From Micractinium sp. NFX-FRZ (Eukaryota; Chlorophyta; Trebouxiophyceae; Chlorellales; Chlorellaceae), in assembly GCA_029339195.1 (NCBI GenBank), contig JAPTJF010000607.1, forward strand, positions 1 to 29,817: DNA of 29,817 nt. The letters are read 5' to 3'. Below are positions 1-17,505 of this stretch, piece by piece. Positions within the stretch are counted from its first letter, which is position 1. The number at the start of each line of letters is the position of its first letter. The translations under genes and the position numbers were made by a program. A model generated the notes under the pieces. It saw only the letters and a list, made by a program, of their open reading frames with translations, did no database searches and was not told where the DNA came from.

Positions 1-164
1 GTGCCCGCCCGTCTCCCCATCGTGCCCGCCGTACTTCTCACCACCCGCGCCTCAGCCCGCCCGTCCCATCCCCGCCCGCCTGCCTGCCTGGGCTTGCCGC
101 TTGGCCGGACATGTGATTTGACGTCATGCCTGCAAGCTCACCCCCGCCCCCTGCCCCCCTGCAG

Positions 165-2209
165 GTACTATGCAACCAACACATTCCACCCCTATCACAC
201 CGAGACGTAAGGCTTAGCAGCCGTGGGTCCATCTCAGGGGGCACCAGCTCGAGGCACCCTGCATGAGAGCCTGCCCGCGCCCTGCCTGCCTCCCTCGCCA
301 GCACCCTGCCCTGGCAACCCCTCAAGCTTGGCCACCTTCACTGCTCGCATCCATCACAACACGCTCCGCCAATGCCCCGCCCCGCCCCGCCCCGCCCCGC
401 AGCACCGTGGACCTGGTGGGCCTGCTGTGCCTCAACCCCGCCAAGAAGGGCGGCGAGTTCCGCTTCGTCAGCACCCCCCTGGTGCACAACGAAATCCTCA
501 GGGCCCGCCCTGACCTCATGGAGGTGAGCTGGCCAGTGTGGGGTGGGGTGGGGTAACTTGGCCCCCTTCAATGGCGGCGGGGTAAGTTACCGCCATTCAA
601 TGGCGGCGGGGTAAGTTACCCCACCCCACACGCACCCACCTACCACACCCGCCACACCCCTGCACACCGCACCGCACAATGCCACGCACTTGCACACACC
701 ACCCCTCCCTCTGTGCTGGATGGTGAGGTCCAGGGCCGGGTGTCACCCGGGTGGCGTACCAAGGGCTGCCTTGCCCAGCGCCCCCCTCACCCCCTGCCCA
801 GCACACCTAGCCTGCCTTCTCCCAAGGTGAACGGGGAGCGCACAGCACCAGCTTGAGACGGGAGTCTCCCGCTGCCTGCCAATCGGCATCCCGACACCTG
901 CCTCCCCTTCCTTGGCTGCCCTCCGACGGTTGCCTGCAGGCAGCGACGCAGGAGTGGCACCTGGACGGCATGAACTTCTACAGCGGGGACAAACCGTACT
1001 ACACTGCCCCCATCTTTTCGTACCACAAGGCAAGTTGCGGCGATGGGTGAGATTCTCCCCAGGCAGGGTTGCGGTGATAGCGCGAGGGTTTGCCTGAGGC
1101 AGTGAGCGCCTCCGCTGGGCTGCTGCAGGACCGGGTGCCGCCTCGCCTGCTGCCGCCTCATCCGCTGCCGCCCCTCAAATCCTGCAGGGCTACCTAAACA
1201 CCATCTACAACGTGCGCGGCTGGCGGACCGCCCAGCGCTTTGAGGGCGTGCCCAAGCCCACCAAGGAGCAGGAGGAGGTCACCGCCCTGTTTGAGTCCCT
1301 GGCAGGTGGGCCTGCGGGCTGCTGCCGGCCCGGGGGTGCCCATCTGCCTTCATGCCTGCTGGTTCGGGGCTTGGATCTCCTCTCAGTGACCAGGCCCCCA
1401 TGCCTGGGGCGGGGCGGTGCACACCCCAAAGAGGGCACACGCCAGCAGCCCTCTCAGTGCTCTGCCATCGAGTCCCATCGTGGCATTCACAGCCGTGCTG
1501 TGCCGTGCTGTGCTGTGCTGTGCTGTGCAGAGGAGCACGGCTTCACGGTGCGCTGGCAGCCGGGCGACCTGGCGCTGCTCAACGCCCACGTGCACGCGCA
1601 CTGGTGAGTGCCCTCTGCCCCCTGCTTCCGGGGGTGATGAGGAGGCATGGCATGCCACGCCCTGTCCTCCTCCACCACCGCCGGCTGTCAGTGCCTGCCA
1701 GCCTGGCTGCTCGCGCGCTTCCATCCAAGCCCGGTGCCACACCCTGCTGCGTCTCAACCACATAGCAGGGCCCTCAGTTTTAACATGTGTACATGTGTGT
1801 GGCTGGCGCTGGCTGCAGGCGCACCGCCTTTGAGGATGGGGAGGACCCCAGCGAGCGGCGCCACCTCATCCGCATCTACCTCGCCCCGCCCCAGGAGCGC
1901 CCCCTGCCAGAGCACCTCAGGTCGGTCGGGCACGCTGTCGAGAGGCTTGATACCACACTGCCAATGCTGAAACAAGGGCAGAGGCAGCCTTGCGGATCGT
2001 GGGTGCTGCATGGCATAGCGCGAAACCCCAGGAGGAGCTCGGTGCCGCCAAGGCCAGGCGTACGCTGACGGCCGCTTGTGCCACACGTGTAGTACACGTG
2101 TCAATGCAGGCGGTTCTTTGGCGGCAGCCTGGAGGTGGGCCAGCGTGGCGGGTTTGCCCACGACCCCGCCAAGGCGCACGTGCCCCTGCTTGCCGAGGAC
2201 GGCCAGTAA
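165..2209 (+). CDS. TauD/TfdA-like Fe(II)/2-oxoglutarate dioxygenase, C-terminal part (5' end outside window)
   Basis: Seven exons can be joined in frame: 165-206, 403-523, 940-1029, 1188-1305, 1531-1603, 1819-1920 and 2110-2209 (TAA). They give 214 residues plus a split first codon. Family marks appear in order: HPYHTET, where His and the acidic residue would bind iron; VGLLCLNPAKKGGEF; APIFSYHKGYLNTIYNVRG; QPGDLALLNAHVHAHW, whose last His is the probable distal iron ligand; and RTAFEDGEDPSERRHLIRIY, whose Arg residues would bind 2-oxoglutarate. The closest pattern I know is the TauD/TfdA-domain group common in fungi and algae, not true taurine dioxygenase. The substrate cannot be told. The iron carboxylate is Glu (HTE) where relatives usually have Asp. 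Intron 3 uses a GC donor (AAG|GCAAGT at 1030), the only site that keeps phase. Bases 1-164 look like intron ending in an acceptor at 163-164. Confidence 0.86.
374..402 (+). repeat. CCCCG pentanucleotide microsatellite forming the 3' end of intron 1
   Basis: The pentamer CCCCG is repeated about five times and runs straight into the acceptor CAG of the second dioxygenase exon, so the microsatellite itself acts as the pyrimidine-rich tract. Confidence 0.8.
546..626 (+). repeat. Direct plus inverted repeat in intron 2 of the dioxygenase gene
   Basis: A 25-base unit at 567-591 is repeated exactly at 596-620. Each copy contains GGGGTAAGTTACC, which holds a consensus splice donor (GTAAGT). The segment GTGGGGTAACTT near 548-559 is the reverse complement of AAGTTACCCCAC at 613-624, so the region can fold into a hairpin. 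Reading on from the upstream exon meets a stop at 554-556, so use of these extra donors would truncate the protein. Confidence 0.85.
1494..1530 (+). repeat. GTGCT pentanucleotide microsatellite at the 3' splice site of intron 4
   Basis: About six near-perfect copies of GTGCT run directly into the acceptor TGCAG at 1526-1530, which precedes the exon beginning EEHGFTV. Confidence 0.8.
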
Positions 2210-2602
2210 ATCGAGCCAAACATTGGCGGCCACGGCGGCAGCAGCAGGCGGGTGCAGGAAGAAGGCACGGCGCGGTGGCGCCACGCACTCCCCTTGAGCA
2301 TGCGTACCAGTTGTACCCTCAGCATGATGTTTTCAACTCCACTGTTAGTATGCCCCTCTGTATGATGATGTCACTCGCATTTCCTGGCAGCCGATGCAGC
2401 GGAGGTGTCACCCATTCTTCTCAACTCCACCCTAGCCCCCGCACGCCTGCTCCCTTCCGCCCCAACCCCCCCATTGAACTGCAGCCGCTATTCAGATTCT
2501 TATGTGCGCTGATTGACTGTTTTCCTACCCCGACGTAGGCATTGCCCTACTTTGTTCCCTTCTACTGCCCCGTGCCAGTGGGCGCCCTGGCACGGCCTTG
2601 GC
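2210..2602 (+). other. 3' untranslated region of the dioxygenase gene
   Basis: This roughly 390-base stretch between the TAA stop and the TGTAA signal at 2603 has no credible coding content on either strand. It is less GC-rich than the flanking exons and is read as 3' UTR. Confidence 0.6.
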
Positions 2603-2607
2603 TGTAA
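2603..2607 (+). terminator. Polyadenylation signal TGTAA for the dioxygenase gene
   Basis: TGTAA is the usual chlorophyte near-upstream element and is cut 10-20 bases downstream. This is the only copy on the + strand between the stop at 2209 and the convergent PGI gene. Confidence 0.65.
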
Positions 2608-2617
2608 GGCAAGGGTC

Positions 2618-2622
2618 TTACA
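2618..2622 (-). terminator. Polyadenylation signal TGTAA for the PGI gene
   Basis: The + strand reads TTACA here, giving TGTAA on the - strand, about 527 bases beyond the PGI stop at 3149. It is the only such site between 2610 and 3149. It implies a 3' UTR of about 500 bases (2623-3148) in which I see no other gene. Confidence 0.6.
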
Positions 2623-3148
2623 GGGGGGTACGGCAGACAGACTCAATTCACAACATCGAAACACAAAAACACGCAGTCTGGCTGGCTGGCGTTAATGCAC
2701 AGGTAGAGTGGCAGCACCAAGTGCAATGGAGCAGAGCAAGCAGGGGACGAGGGAGGGAGGGGAGGGAGGAGAGAGGGCAGGAACGGGTTAGGCTTCGGGT
2801 GCGTTTGTGGCCCGCCCCGGTGCCTGGCACGGCAGGGCGGCTCAGTGGAAACAAATGCGGGAAGGAAGGGAGGCAGGCTGGCTGGAACAAGAAAAATACC
2901 CGGACGAGCGGCAGCAGTGGCAGAGGGAACAAAAGAATTATGGTGGGTGGGTGGGTGGGGGTGCGGGGCACAGGCGGGTGCGCCTGCCCGCTCGGCGGCC
3001 CAAAACAAAGCGGCGCCGGATGAATGAGTGCAGGGAGGGTAGGTACGTGCAGCCAGCGCTGGGCGCAGGGGCAGGTGCCCAGCAGCGGGCAGCTGTGCGG
3101 TAGGCACTAGGAAGCCGCAGCAGATGCAGGCACGGCTAGACACGCCCG

Positions 3149-11035
<7,887 letters not shown>

Positions 11036-11461
11036 CGCTCACAGAGTTGGCCGGGCAGACCAAGCTGCACCGAGTGCTGAGGCTGGAGGCGGCCTGCGGC
11101 TGCCAAAATGTGCTGCAGCTGAGTGCAGGCAGAGCCGATTGCCGCCAGGGGCGCCGCAGGCCGCTCCTGGGCGCCGGGGAGGCACATTAGCCGGCGCCCG
11201 CGTGGCGGCATCAGCGCCCGCCCGGTGGCAGTGCCGAGTTGAACCCACCCCCGTGCCCAAGCCAGTGACAGCGCTGCCACAACCCTTACTTCGACATTGC
11301 TGTGATCAAAAACTTACCAGCGTGGCTGCCCGGATGTGAGGCAGTCTGCACCGCGCACTTCCAAAAGTTAACTGGTCAAACCGTGCAAGGGCCACGCCGC
11401 CCGATACTGGTGCCTGCGGTGCGCGACGCGGGCCTCACTTGTCAAGTTCAAATTGAGGCAG
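11036..11461 (-). promoter_or_regulatory. Intergenic region holding the PGI promoter and 5' UTR
   Basis: This stretch lies between the PGI start codon and the polyadenylation signal of the upstream same-strand gene, so it must contain the PGI promoter. I see no convincing TATA box or named element. The part nearest MYND gene A (about 11350-11520) is clearly less GC-rich than the genes. Confidence 0.45.
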
Positions 11462-11466
11462 TTACA
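11462..11466 (-). terminator. Polyadenylation signal TGTAA for MYND gene A
   Basis: The + strand reads TTACA, placing TGTAA about 110 bases downstream of the stop codon at 11577 on the - strand, a normal spacing for green algae. Confidence 0.6.
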
Positions 11467-11576
11467 GGATTATAATTTCCGACAAGGCAGGCAATCCATA
11501 GGACGCTGGAAGGGCAGCTGTTAAAAAATCAGACCCAGGTGGTGAGGCAGGCACTTTAAGCCAGGTAGCCCTCCAG

Positions 11577-14500
11577 CTAAGCGGCCCCGCTGCCTGCTGC
11601 TGCTGCCTCTGCTGCCCGCAGTGCCGCCAGCGCAGCGCACACCTTGCGGTGCCCGCCCGCCCGCCAGTCGACTGTTTGACAGGCTGTGCAGCAGTAGCGC
11701 ACCGTGCGGCAGCCGCTGCACCGCTTGCTGCCCGCCACCTGCCCGCAGTCGGGCCCGCCCTGGGCGCCCAGGTTGGCGCACCGCAGGTTGGCGCAGCCGC
11801 GGGTGGCCGCCGCCTGTGCCAACTGCAGCGCTGTTGCCGCCTGCTGGTCGGGCTGCTGCCAATGCGCCTGCAGTGCCTCTGCCAGCTGCGTGGCTACCGG
11901 CAGCAGGCGCTGCGTGAATGTCGCCTGCACAGCGGAACGAGCTGCACGCAGATTGTTGGGAAGCGGGGGCACCTGCCTGGCTAGCTGGCCCGCTGCTGCC
12001 AGCACGCCAGCTGGCACCTGGGCAGCCGGGCTGTCGCTGTCTGCTGCTGCTGCCCGCTGTACACTTCGAGACAGGTCAGCCACAAGAAAGTGCAGACCAG
12101 AATGCAGGGCGTCCACCTGCGGCAGTCGGAGCAGGAGGAGAAGCAGGGGGTGCAATGTATGTGCAAACGCCTGCCTTAAACACACCCCACATTCTGCCGG
12201 TCCCAAGCAATGAGACGTGCCTAGGGGCACACTTGAAAGCTGCAGCAGCATCTCCCCCTCACAGCCAGCGGCACTCGACGCCGCTCATCCCCACGCCCCC
12301 ACCTGCTCGTAAGTCGGGCCGGCACACAGGAAGCCACAGGCGCCCTCCACCAGCGCGCCCAGCACGTCGACGCCGAGCAGGGCGGCGGCCACTTGTGGCG
12401 TGGCTTCAGCCTTCCCTGGCAGCTCGGCTGCAAGTCTGAGGACCTCTTGGTCTATGGCCCCGGCAGAAGGGCTGGCAATCGGCCCCTGCACGAACAAACA
12501 CATTGCAACGGTTGGTGGCTGGCACTTGCACTTGCTCTGCCCCATGAGACCGCTGCTGGCTCCCCGTGAACTTGAAATGTAATTGATTGATGGATAGCTC
12601 TGCAGGAAGGCGCAGCGCTGCCAGGACAGCACCGGGCCCCAAGCGGCCACATGAGCCGGCCTTAAAGGCCAGGCGCCAGCCTCCCCTGCCCTGCACAGCA
12701 GCAGCTGCCACTGGCACACCCCTCACCTGCGCGTGCCGCAGCACCAAGTATACCGCCGCTGCCAGCCCCTCGCAGTGCTCGCTGCCTGCCAGCCAGGGTG
12801 TGCACAGCTGCAGGCACTCCCCAATCATGACGGCTGCACTTGATGCCAGGTTGGCGCTGTCCTCAGGCGCTGGCGCCGACCCATCCCAGCGCCTGAACCC
12901 CGTAGCCAGGGCGGTCGCGCACGCGGCCGCAGCGGCATACGTTTGCCTGCAGGCAGGGGGCAGCAGCAGGAGTTCCACAACACGGGGAGGGGCGCCCGGT
13001 GAGTTTGTGTGTGGGCTGACGGGTGGGCCAGGCGTTGCTGAATGGACATGGCAACACTGTGCAGGGTTTGTGAGCATGCCCGTTCGATGCAAGGGTCTGG
13101 CTTTGCCGCCCACACGTCTCCTCTGCAGCCCTGCTGGCCCCTGCTCCTTCTTCGTCGGACTTGTCACCCAGCCGCAACAAGGTGTCTCAGACACTCTGGG
13201 GCCACACACCGCGCAAGTGCACGGGTGGGTGCCGCCTCACCCTGGTGTTTGAGGGCCGTCGTGCATGGCGAGCAGCCGGTTGACGCAAAGGAAGGAGCGG
13301 AAAGAAATGCCCACGCTTTCCAGCAGGCAGTACCACGCCGTCTGGCGGCAGCTCTCCAGCCCGGCTGCGTAGTGGAGGACGCGGCAGGCGGCAGCGTGCG
13401 CGGCGCGCAGCTGCACAGCAAGCTGCTGCTGCTGCTCCACCTCTTCCCAGACAGAGCCGTCATTGAGCCACATGCGCAGCAGTGCCGCAGCAGCTGCCTG
13501 GCAGCTGTGCAGCGCGCCCGACGCCTTGTCGAGCGCCGCAGCAGCACAGCGTACCACCGCCTGGCTGATCTGCACCGCGCCCGACACGTAGCTGGCGACC
13601 TCCGACGCTGCCCACCCACCCGCCGGCTGTGCTGTGGCAGCGTCCACTGCCAGCATGGCGCACTCGGCCACGCCTGCCAGGTAGGCCGCCATGCTGTTCT
13701 CTGTCGCTGCCTGCAGCCCTCCAGCCATGCCCGCCAGCACGCCCAGCTGCTGCAGCGCCCGCCGGCCCGCAATGCGCTGCACTGGCGCCAGCTCACCCGG
13801 CCGCTGACCTGGCACCTGCTCGCTCAACCTGCTGCATGTCTGGCCCCAAGCAGCCGCTGCATCCGACAGGATACAGGGGTCGACAGCGTCGGCATTGGCA
13901 CTCGTCAAGCGGGCCAGGCCCTCCAGCAGCGCCGCCAGCGTGTCAACCAGCTGTGTAGCGCAGCTGCCCCGCAGCTGCCCCTTCACCCCCTGCTCCAGGC
14001 AGGGTACTCCCATGAGGCGCAGCACGTGCTGGAGCACCTGCAGCTCCAGCAGGCTCCTGCTGCCGCTGTGGGCACTGCTGCTGCCGGCATATGCCTCCAC
14101 CTCGAGCGCCGCTTCCTCGGCGATGGGCAGCAGCAGCGCTGCCAGCGGCGCCTGGTGCTGTGGCGCCGCCGACAGCGCCGCCTGGTGCGCTGTGAAGTCC
14201 GAGGTGTTGAGCACGGCAAACGAGACGGCGCAGAACGCGTGCCACTCCGCCTTTACGCCTGCGCTTGTGGCAAAGGGGTGGGGGAGCGGTGGGAGGGTGA
14301 GGTGATGTGAGGCAGGGCAGGGCAGGGCAGGGAGCAAGGCAAGGAAGGCCGGCAGGCTGGCAGTCATGGCAGGGAGGCGAGGTAGGCCGGCACTGGCAGG
14401 CTGGGTGGGCGGACGGGCAGGCGACGTTCTGTACGTGCAAACCCGTGTGCGGATGCAAGCGCACCCACCTGCACGTCGCACGGTGTCCTTTGCCGTCGCC

Positions 14501-15491
14501 ACCGCTGCCAGCCAGCTGAGCACAAGGTGGGGGGGTGCCACGGAGGCGGTCCAGGCTATCATGGTGCGACTGTGGGCGTCCCGTGAGCCGATCAGCAGCT
14601 TGAGCAGCGCACGCATCGCACGCAGCTGCGACTCGGCCATCGACTCTGCCAGTTTGAGCGTTGTGCGAGCAGCGGCGACCCTGTCTGCCGTGCCGGCACC
14701 TGCCAGCCCGGCCACTTCCAGCCAGCTGCCCAGAGCCACGCGCCCGCAGGTCACTATAAGGCCACCGCAGCGTGCCCAGCGGAAGAGGTCGCTGCTGCTG
14801 CCGGCCCAGCCGCCGCGGGCGCACACGGTGCTGCAGAAGTTGATGCACGCCATGGCAAGCTGCAGGCGGTCCACCGCTGACCGGCTGGGCCCCTCAAAGC
14901 AGGCGGCATCCAGCCCTGCCAGCACGCCGCCCAGCTCTGTTGCCCGCCTGCGGTGGTGGGGCCAGCACGCAGGGCGGGCAGGGTTGACGATGGCAGAGGG
15001 TCGTGCAGGTGAGGCATCACGAGCACCAGCCACAAGTGCAGTTCGGGGCAAGGCAGGGCAGGGCAGGGCAGGGCTGGGCAGGGCGGGGCGCAACCTCCCA
15101 ACTTTTTCCGGCTGCATGTCTTGTGGCATGCTGTCCGTCGTGCTTTCAGCGGACACACCCGTGTCCCCACATATGTTGGTCACATATGCCCACACCCACC
15201 AATCGTACAGGCAGAACAAGTCGCAGTTCTGCAGCAGCAGGGGGGTGCGCCCCGTGGTACAGACCCGCCGCTGCCCTCTCACCCAATGATGCCGGCACGA
15301 GCCTCCCACCCCGCATGCTCGTAAACGCCCTCCACCGCCTCCGCTGCCAGCGCCAGCCGTTCTTGCAAGGCGCTCGCTGCGGCATCGCGCTGTGTCCTCC
15401 ACGCCGCTTGGCTGCCTACTGGCGGCAGCGGCAGCGCCTCGAAAAACTCCTCGCACGCGCGCAGCACGCTGGAGACTTGAGGCAGCGCCAT
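11577..15491 (-). CDS. MYND-finger protein, paralog A (882 aa)
   Basis: Six exons in transcript order: 15491-15283, 14947-14469, 14258-13241, 12946-12727, 12485-12303, 12116-11577. All junctions keep phase (2, 1, 2, 0, 0). The start MALPQVSS was chosen because paralogs B and C also begin MAL. Residues 811-863 form a complete MYND finger: C-x4-C in CANLRC, then CSGC, YCCTAC and HRKVC. MYND fingers bind proline-rich partner peptides and often sit in regulators or scaffolds. The rest is Ala/Leu-rich and probably helical, with a conserved motif SSSDLFRWARCG in exon 2. No SET or other catalytic domain is visible, so I give no biochemical function. The Gly/Ser linker in exon 3 is short (about 287-296). 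The finger-coding end is nearly identical to that of paralog C, although the rest is diverged. Confidence 0.9.
14311..14331 (-). repeat. GGGCA pentanucleotide microsatellite in intron 2 of MYND gene A
   Basis: The + strand shows about four copies of GGCAG with a GGGCA period. On the transcribed strand this is CCCTG, lying just upstream of the exon 3 acceptor at 14259. Confidence 0.75.
15045..15090 (-). repeat. GGGCA pentanucleotide microsatellite in intron 1 of MYND gene A
   Basis: About eight GGGCA-like units, some degenerate. On the transcribed strand they form a CCCTG-rich tract about 100 bases upstream of the exon 2 acceptor at 14948. Confidence 0.75.
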
Positions 15492-15987
15492 GAAACGCCT
15501 GTGACTTGCAGTGGGTGGGGGCGGATGTGCAGGAGGTTGCGGGGCCCTGCAGCTATTTAACGTGCACCTGCCTGCGGGCGGCGGGGCGGCGGGGCAGCAG
15601 TGGCGGTGAACGCATGCCATGATGGCGCGCCAGGCGGCGTTCGGCAAGTGACAAGTGGCCACAACCATGCAGCAGAGCAGCGCAAAGCGTCCGCCTGAGT
15701 CGTCGGGAGCCCTCCCCTGCCCTGGGGTTTCACGCACCTCTCTCGCTCTGCTTCTGGAGACTTGAAAAGCAATCAGGTGCCTCCCAGCTGACTGCAAGGG
15801 AGCCATCCCAGCTCTCGGGCGGACGAGACTCACAAGGGCAGAGGCCCCGCCAGCAGCGCACAGCGCCGACCGCTTCATCAGCCTGCCTCTGAAACTGTGG
15901 CCAGCCCCTCCAAGAGACCCATGTCACTCAGATCTATGTGTAACGCCTACATGCCAGCTTGCAGAGGACGAGTGAATGAACACTGCA

Positions 15988-16030
15988 GCAGTGGTGCCTC
16001 GAAGAACTCCACGCATGCATGCAACCCACT
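15988..16030 (-). pseudogene. Degenerate copy of MYND-gene exon 1
   Basis: On the - strand this reads LHACVEFFEAPLL, matching LRACEEFFEALPL in exon 1 of the adjacent gene A. Most of a 30-base core including GGAGTTCTTCGAGGC is shared. No start codon, donor or following exon of the family is preserved, so it is read as a fragment from a lost or partial duplicate about 500 bases upstream of gene A. Confidence 0.55.
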
Positions 16031-16374
16031 GGCAAGCGGAGAGCGCTCCATGACTGTCACAATTTGTGGGTGCACATCAGTGCAGCAGCGGCCCCTCCAG
16101 TCTTGTGCTCGACGCGTAAATTTAGAGCCTATGGATACCTGGACGGGCGGCAAACGGCGCGCCTGCAGGCGCTCTCATCAAGTCCTGCCCCGTGAACGCC
16201 TCACGGGGACCTTCCAGACTTGTATTTTCACAGCACCTTCCAAGGAAATTCCCGAGGGTTGTCACCCGGTGCACCCACAGCCCATCCCTGACCCTGCCCC
16301 CCAACTGTGCCCCACCCCTCCTCCACCCTGCCCTTGGCCCTGGCCCGCACCCCCCTGCCATACCCGCCCTGCAG

Positions 16375-16462
16375 TGGTGACGCCCCGCTCACAGCCCCAG
16401 AGCTCTTGGATCCGGGTGTACTGCCCCCTGGGCATGGCTGACCTGTTTGGGGCGTATGACGA
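16375..16462 (+). other. Exon-like segment of unknown origin
   Basis: An 88-base open segment is bounded by a good acceptor (CCCTGCAG) and a consensus donor (GTGAGT). It encodes SSWIRVYCPLGMADLFGAYD. The PLGMADLF core loosely recalls the P-F-G-L-x-D-L-F motif of the NTP_transf_6 (DUF925) nucleotidyltransferase-like family, but that is a weak resemblance from memory. I could not find partner exons on either side. It may be a relic, or an exon of a gene I have not reconstructed. Confidence 0.25.
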
Positions 16463-17505
16463 GTGAGTGGGCAGCATTGGTGGGGTGAGCGCTGTGGTGG
16501 GTTGGCTGTGTGAGTGTGTGGGGGAGATGCACCCTGGGGGGTGGCGGACGGCATGGGGCCCTCCGGCAAGTGGTAACTGCACTGGGGATTGGGGGCTGCG
16601 GGATGATCGTGGTTGGCATCGCTGGCGTGGCTGCGGAAGTGAGAGCGAGTGGGGGCAGGCAGGGCAGTACCAGTGCTCTCGTGGCACTGCCACTAGGTCT
16701 CTTGCTGGCTGCCCACCAAGCATGGCCGGCCTTTGGCAAATGAACATCCACGCAGTCATGCCCATGTTGGTTGTGCCCAATTGAACAGCAACAAAAGCCG
16801 TTTGGGAACGTTTGGGAATGGGATAATACGGGTGCCTCGTTATCCTTAAGAGTCAAACTTGTTGTACGCGAGGTTCCATGCAGAAGGGCTTGGGAGGCTG
16901 GATACCCCATTGTACACGTGCAGCAGGTTGCGGTGCCGGCCCCGCCCCGTGCCAGTCCTGGTCGCCCACAGCCGGGGGCTCCCAACCAGCGTGTCCTGCC
17001 TGCTTCACAAACATCAGGGCTCTACGACCCTTCGTCCGGCATTGTGATGTCTCGCCCAGGCCTCGCTAGGAAGAGTGGGGCAGCATACGTCGGCGGCATG
17101 AGGTGCGCCCGGGGCGGCGGCGGGCGGCGGGCGCCACTGCCATGCACAACACAAACTTGCACGCCCCGCCGCGCCGTCCGGTGTTTACTGGGAAGATATG
17201 GATTAGAAATGAGGCCACCTCGCGGCCAGCAAGAGCAGTGGCGTCCAGCCCACAGCCCCGGCCCGCGATGGCAGCTCTGCCTCTAGGCCCAGGCTGTTGC
17301 GCTCAAAAGACTCCCTAGCACGATCAAAGGGGTACTGTGAAATATCGGGGAGGAAGCGATCAAGTGCCGGGTGGGGCCATGGGTCTTTGCGTTTCTTGGT
17401 AGGCCGCGCGCGCGCCCCCCCTAGGGCTGGCTGGTACCTTGATACCTGTTGTGAGTGGACCTGCACGAAACGCTTTGCAAGCTTCTACCTCACTTTGCGG
17501 GGACC

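Larger units (their letters stand above)
15492..17505. other. Two-kilobase intergenic region between MYND gene A and the GT92 gene
   Basis: The region separates two divergent genes and so should hold both promoters. Apart from two relic-like segments (15988-16030 and 16375-16462) I find no gene supportable on both frame and family grounds. Long open frames here are only stop-poor GC-rich sequence. A 28-base stretch at about 15829-15856 recurs with changes at about 20345-20372, next to MYND gene B, which suggests shared duplicated material. Confidence 0.5.

Noticed and set aside
13042..14310. A 422-codon + strand open frame.
   Set aside because: It is antisense to exon 3 of MYND gene A and shows only GC-driven Arg, Pro and Ala content with no domain. 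The - strand frame matches its paralogs.
17203..17259. An ankyrin-like GWTPLLLLAAR on the - strand.
   Set aside because: It is a single partial repeat with no neighbouring repeats and no gene context; too short to call.
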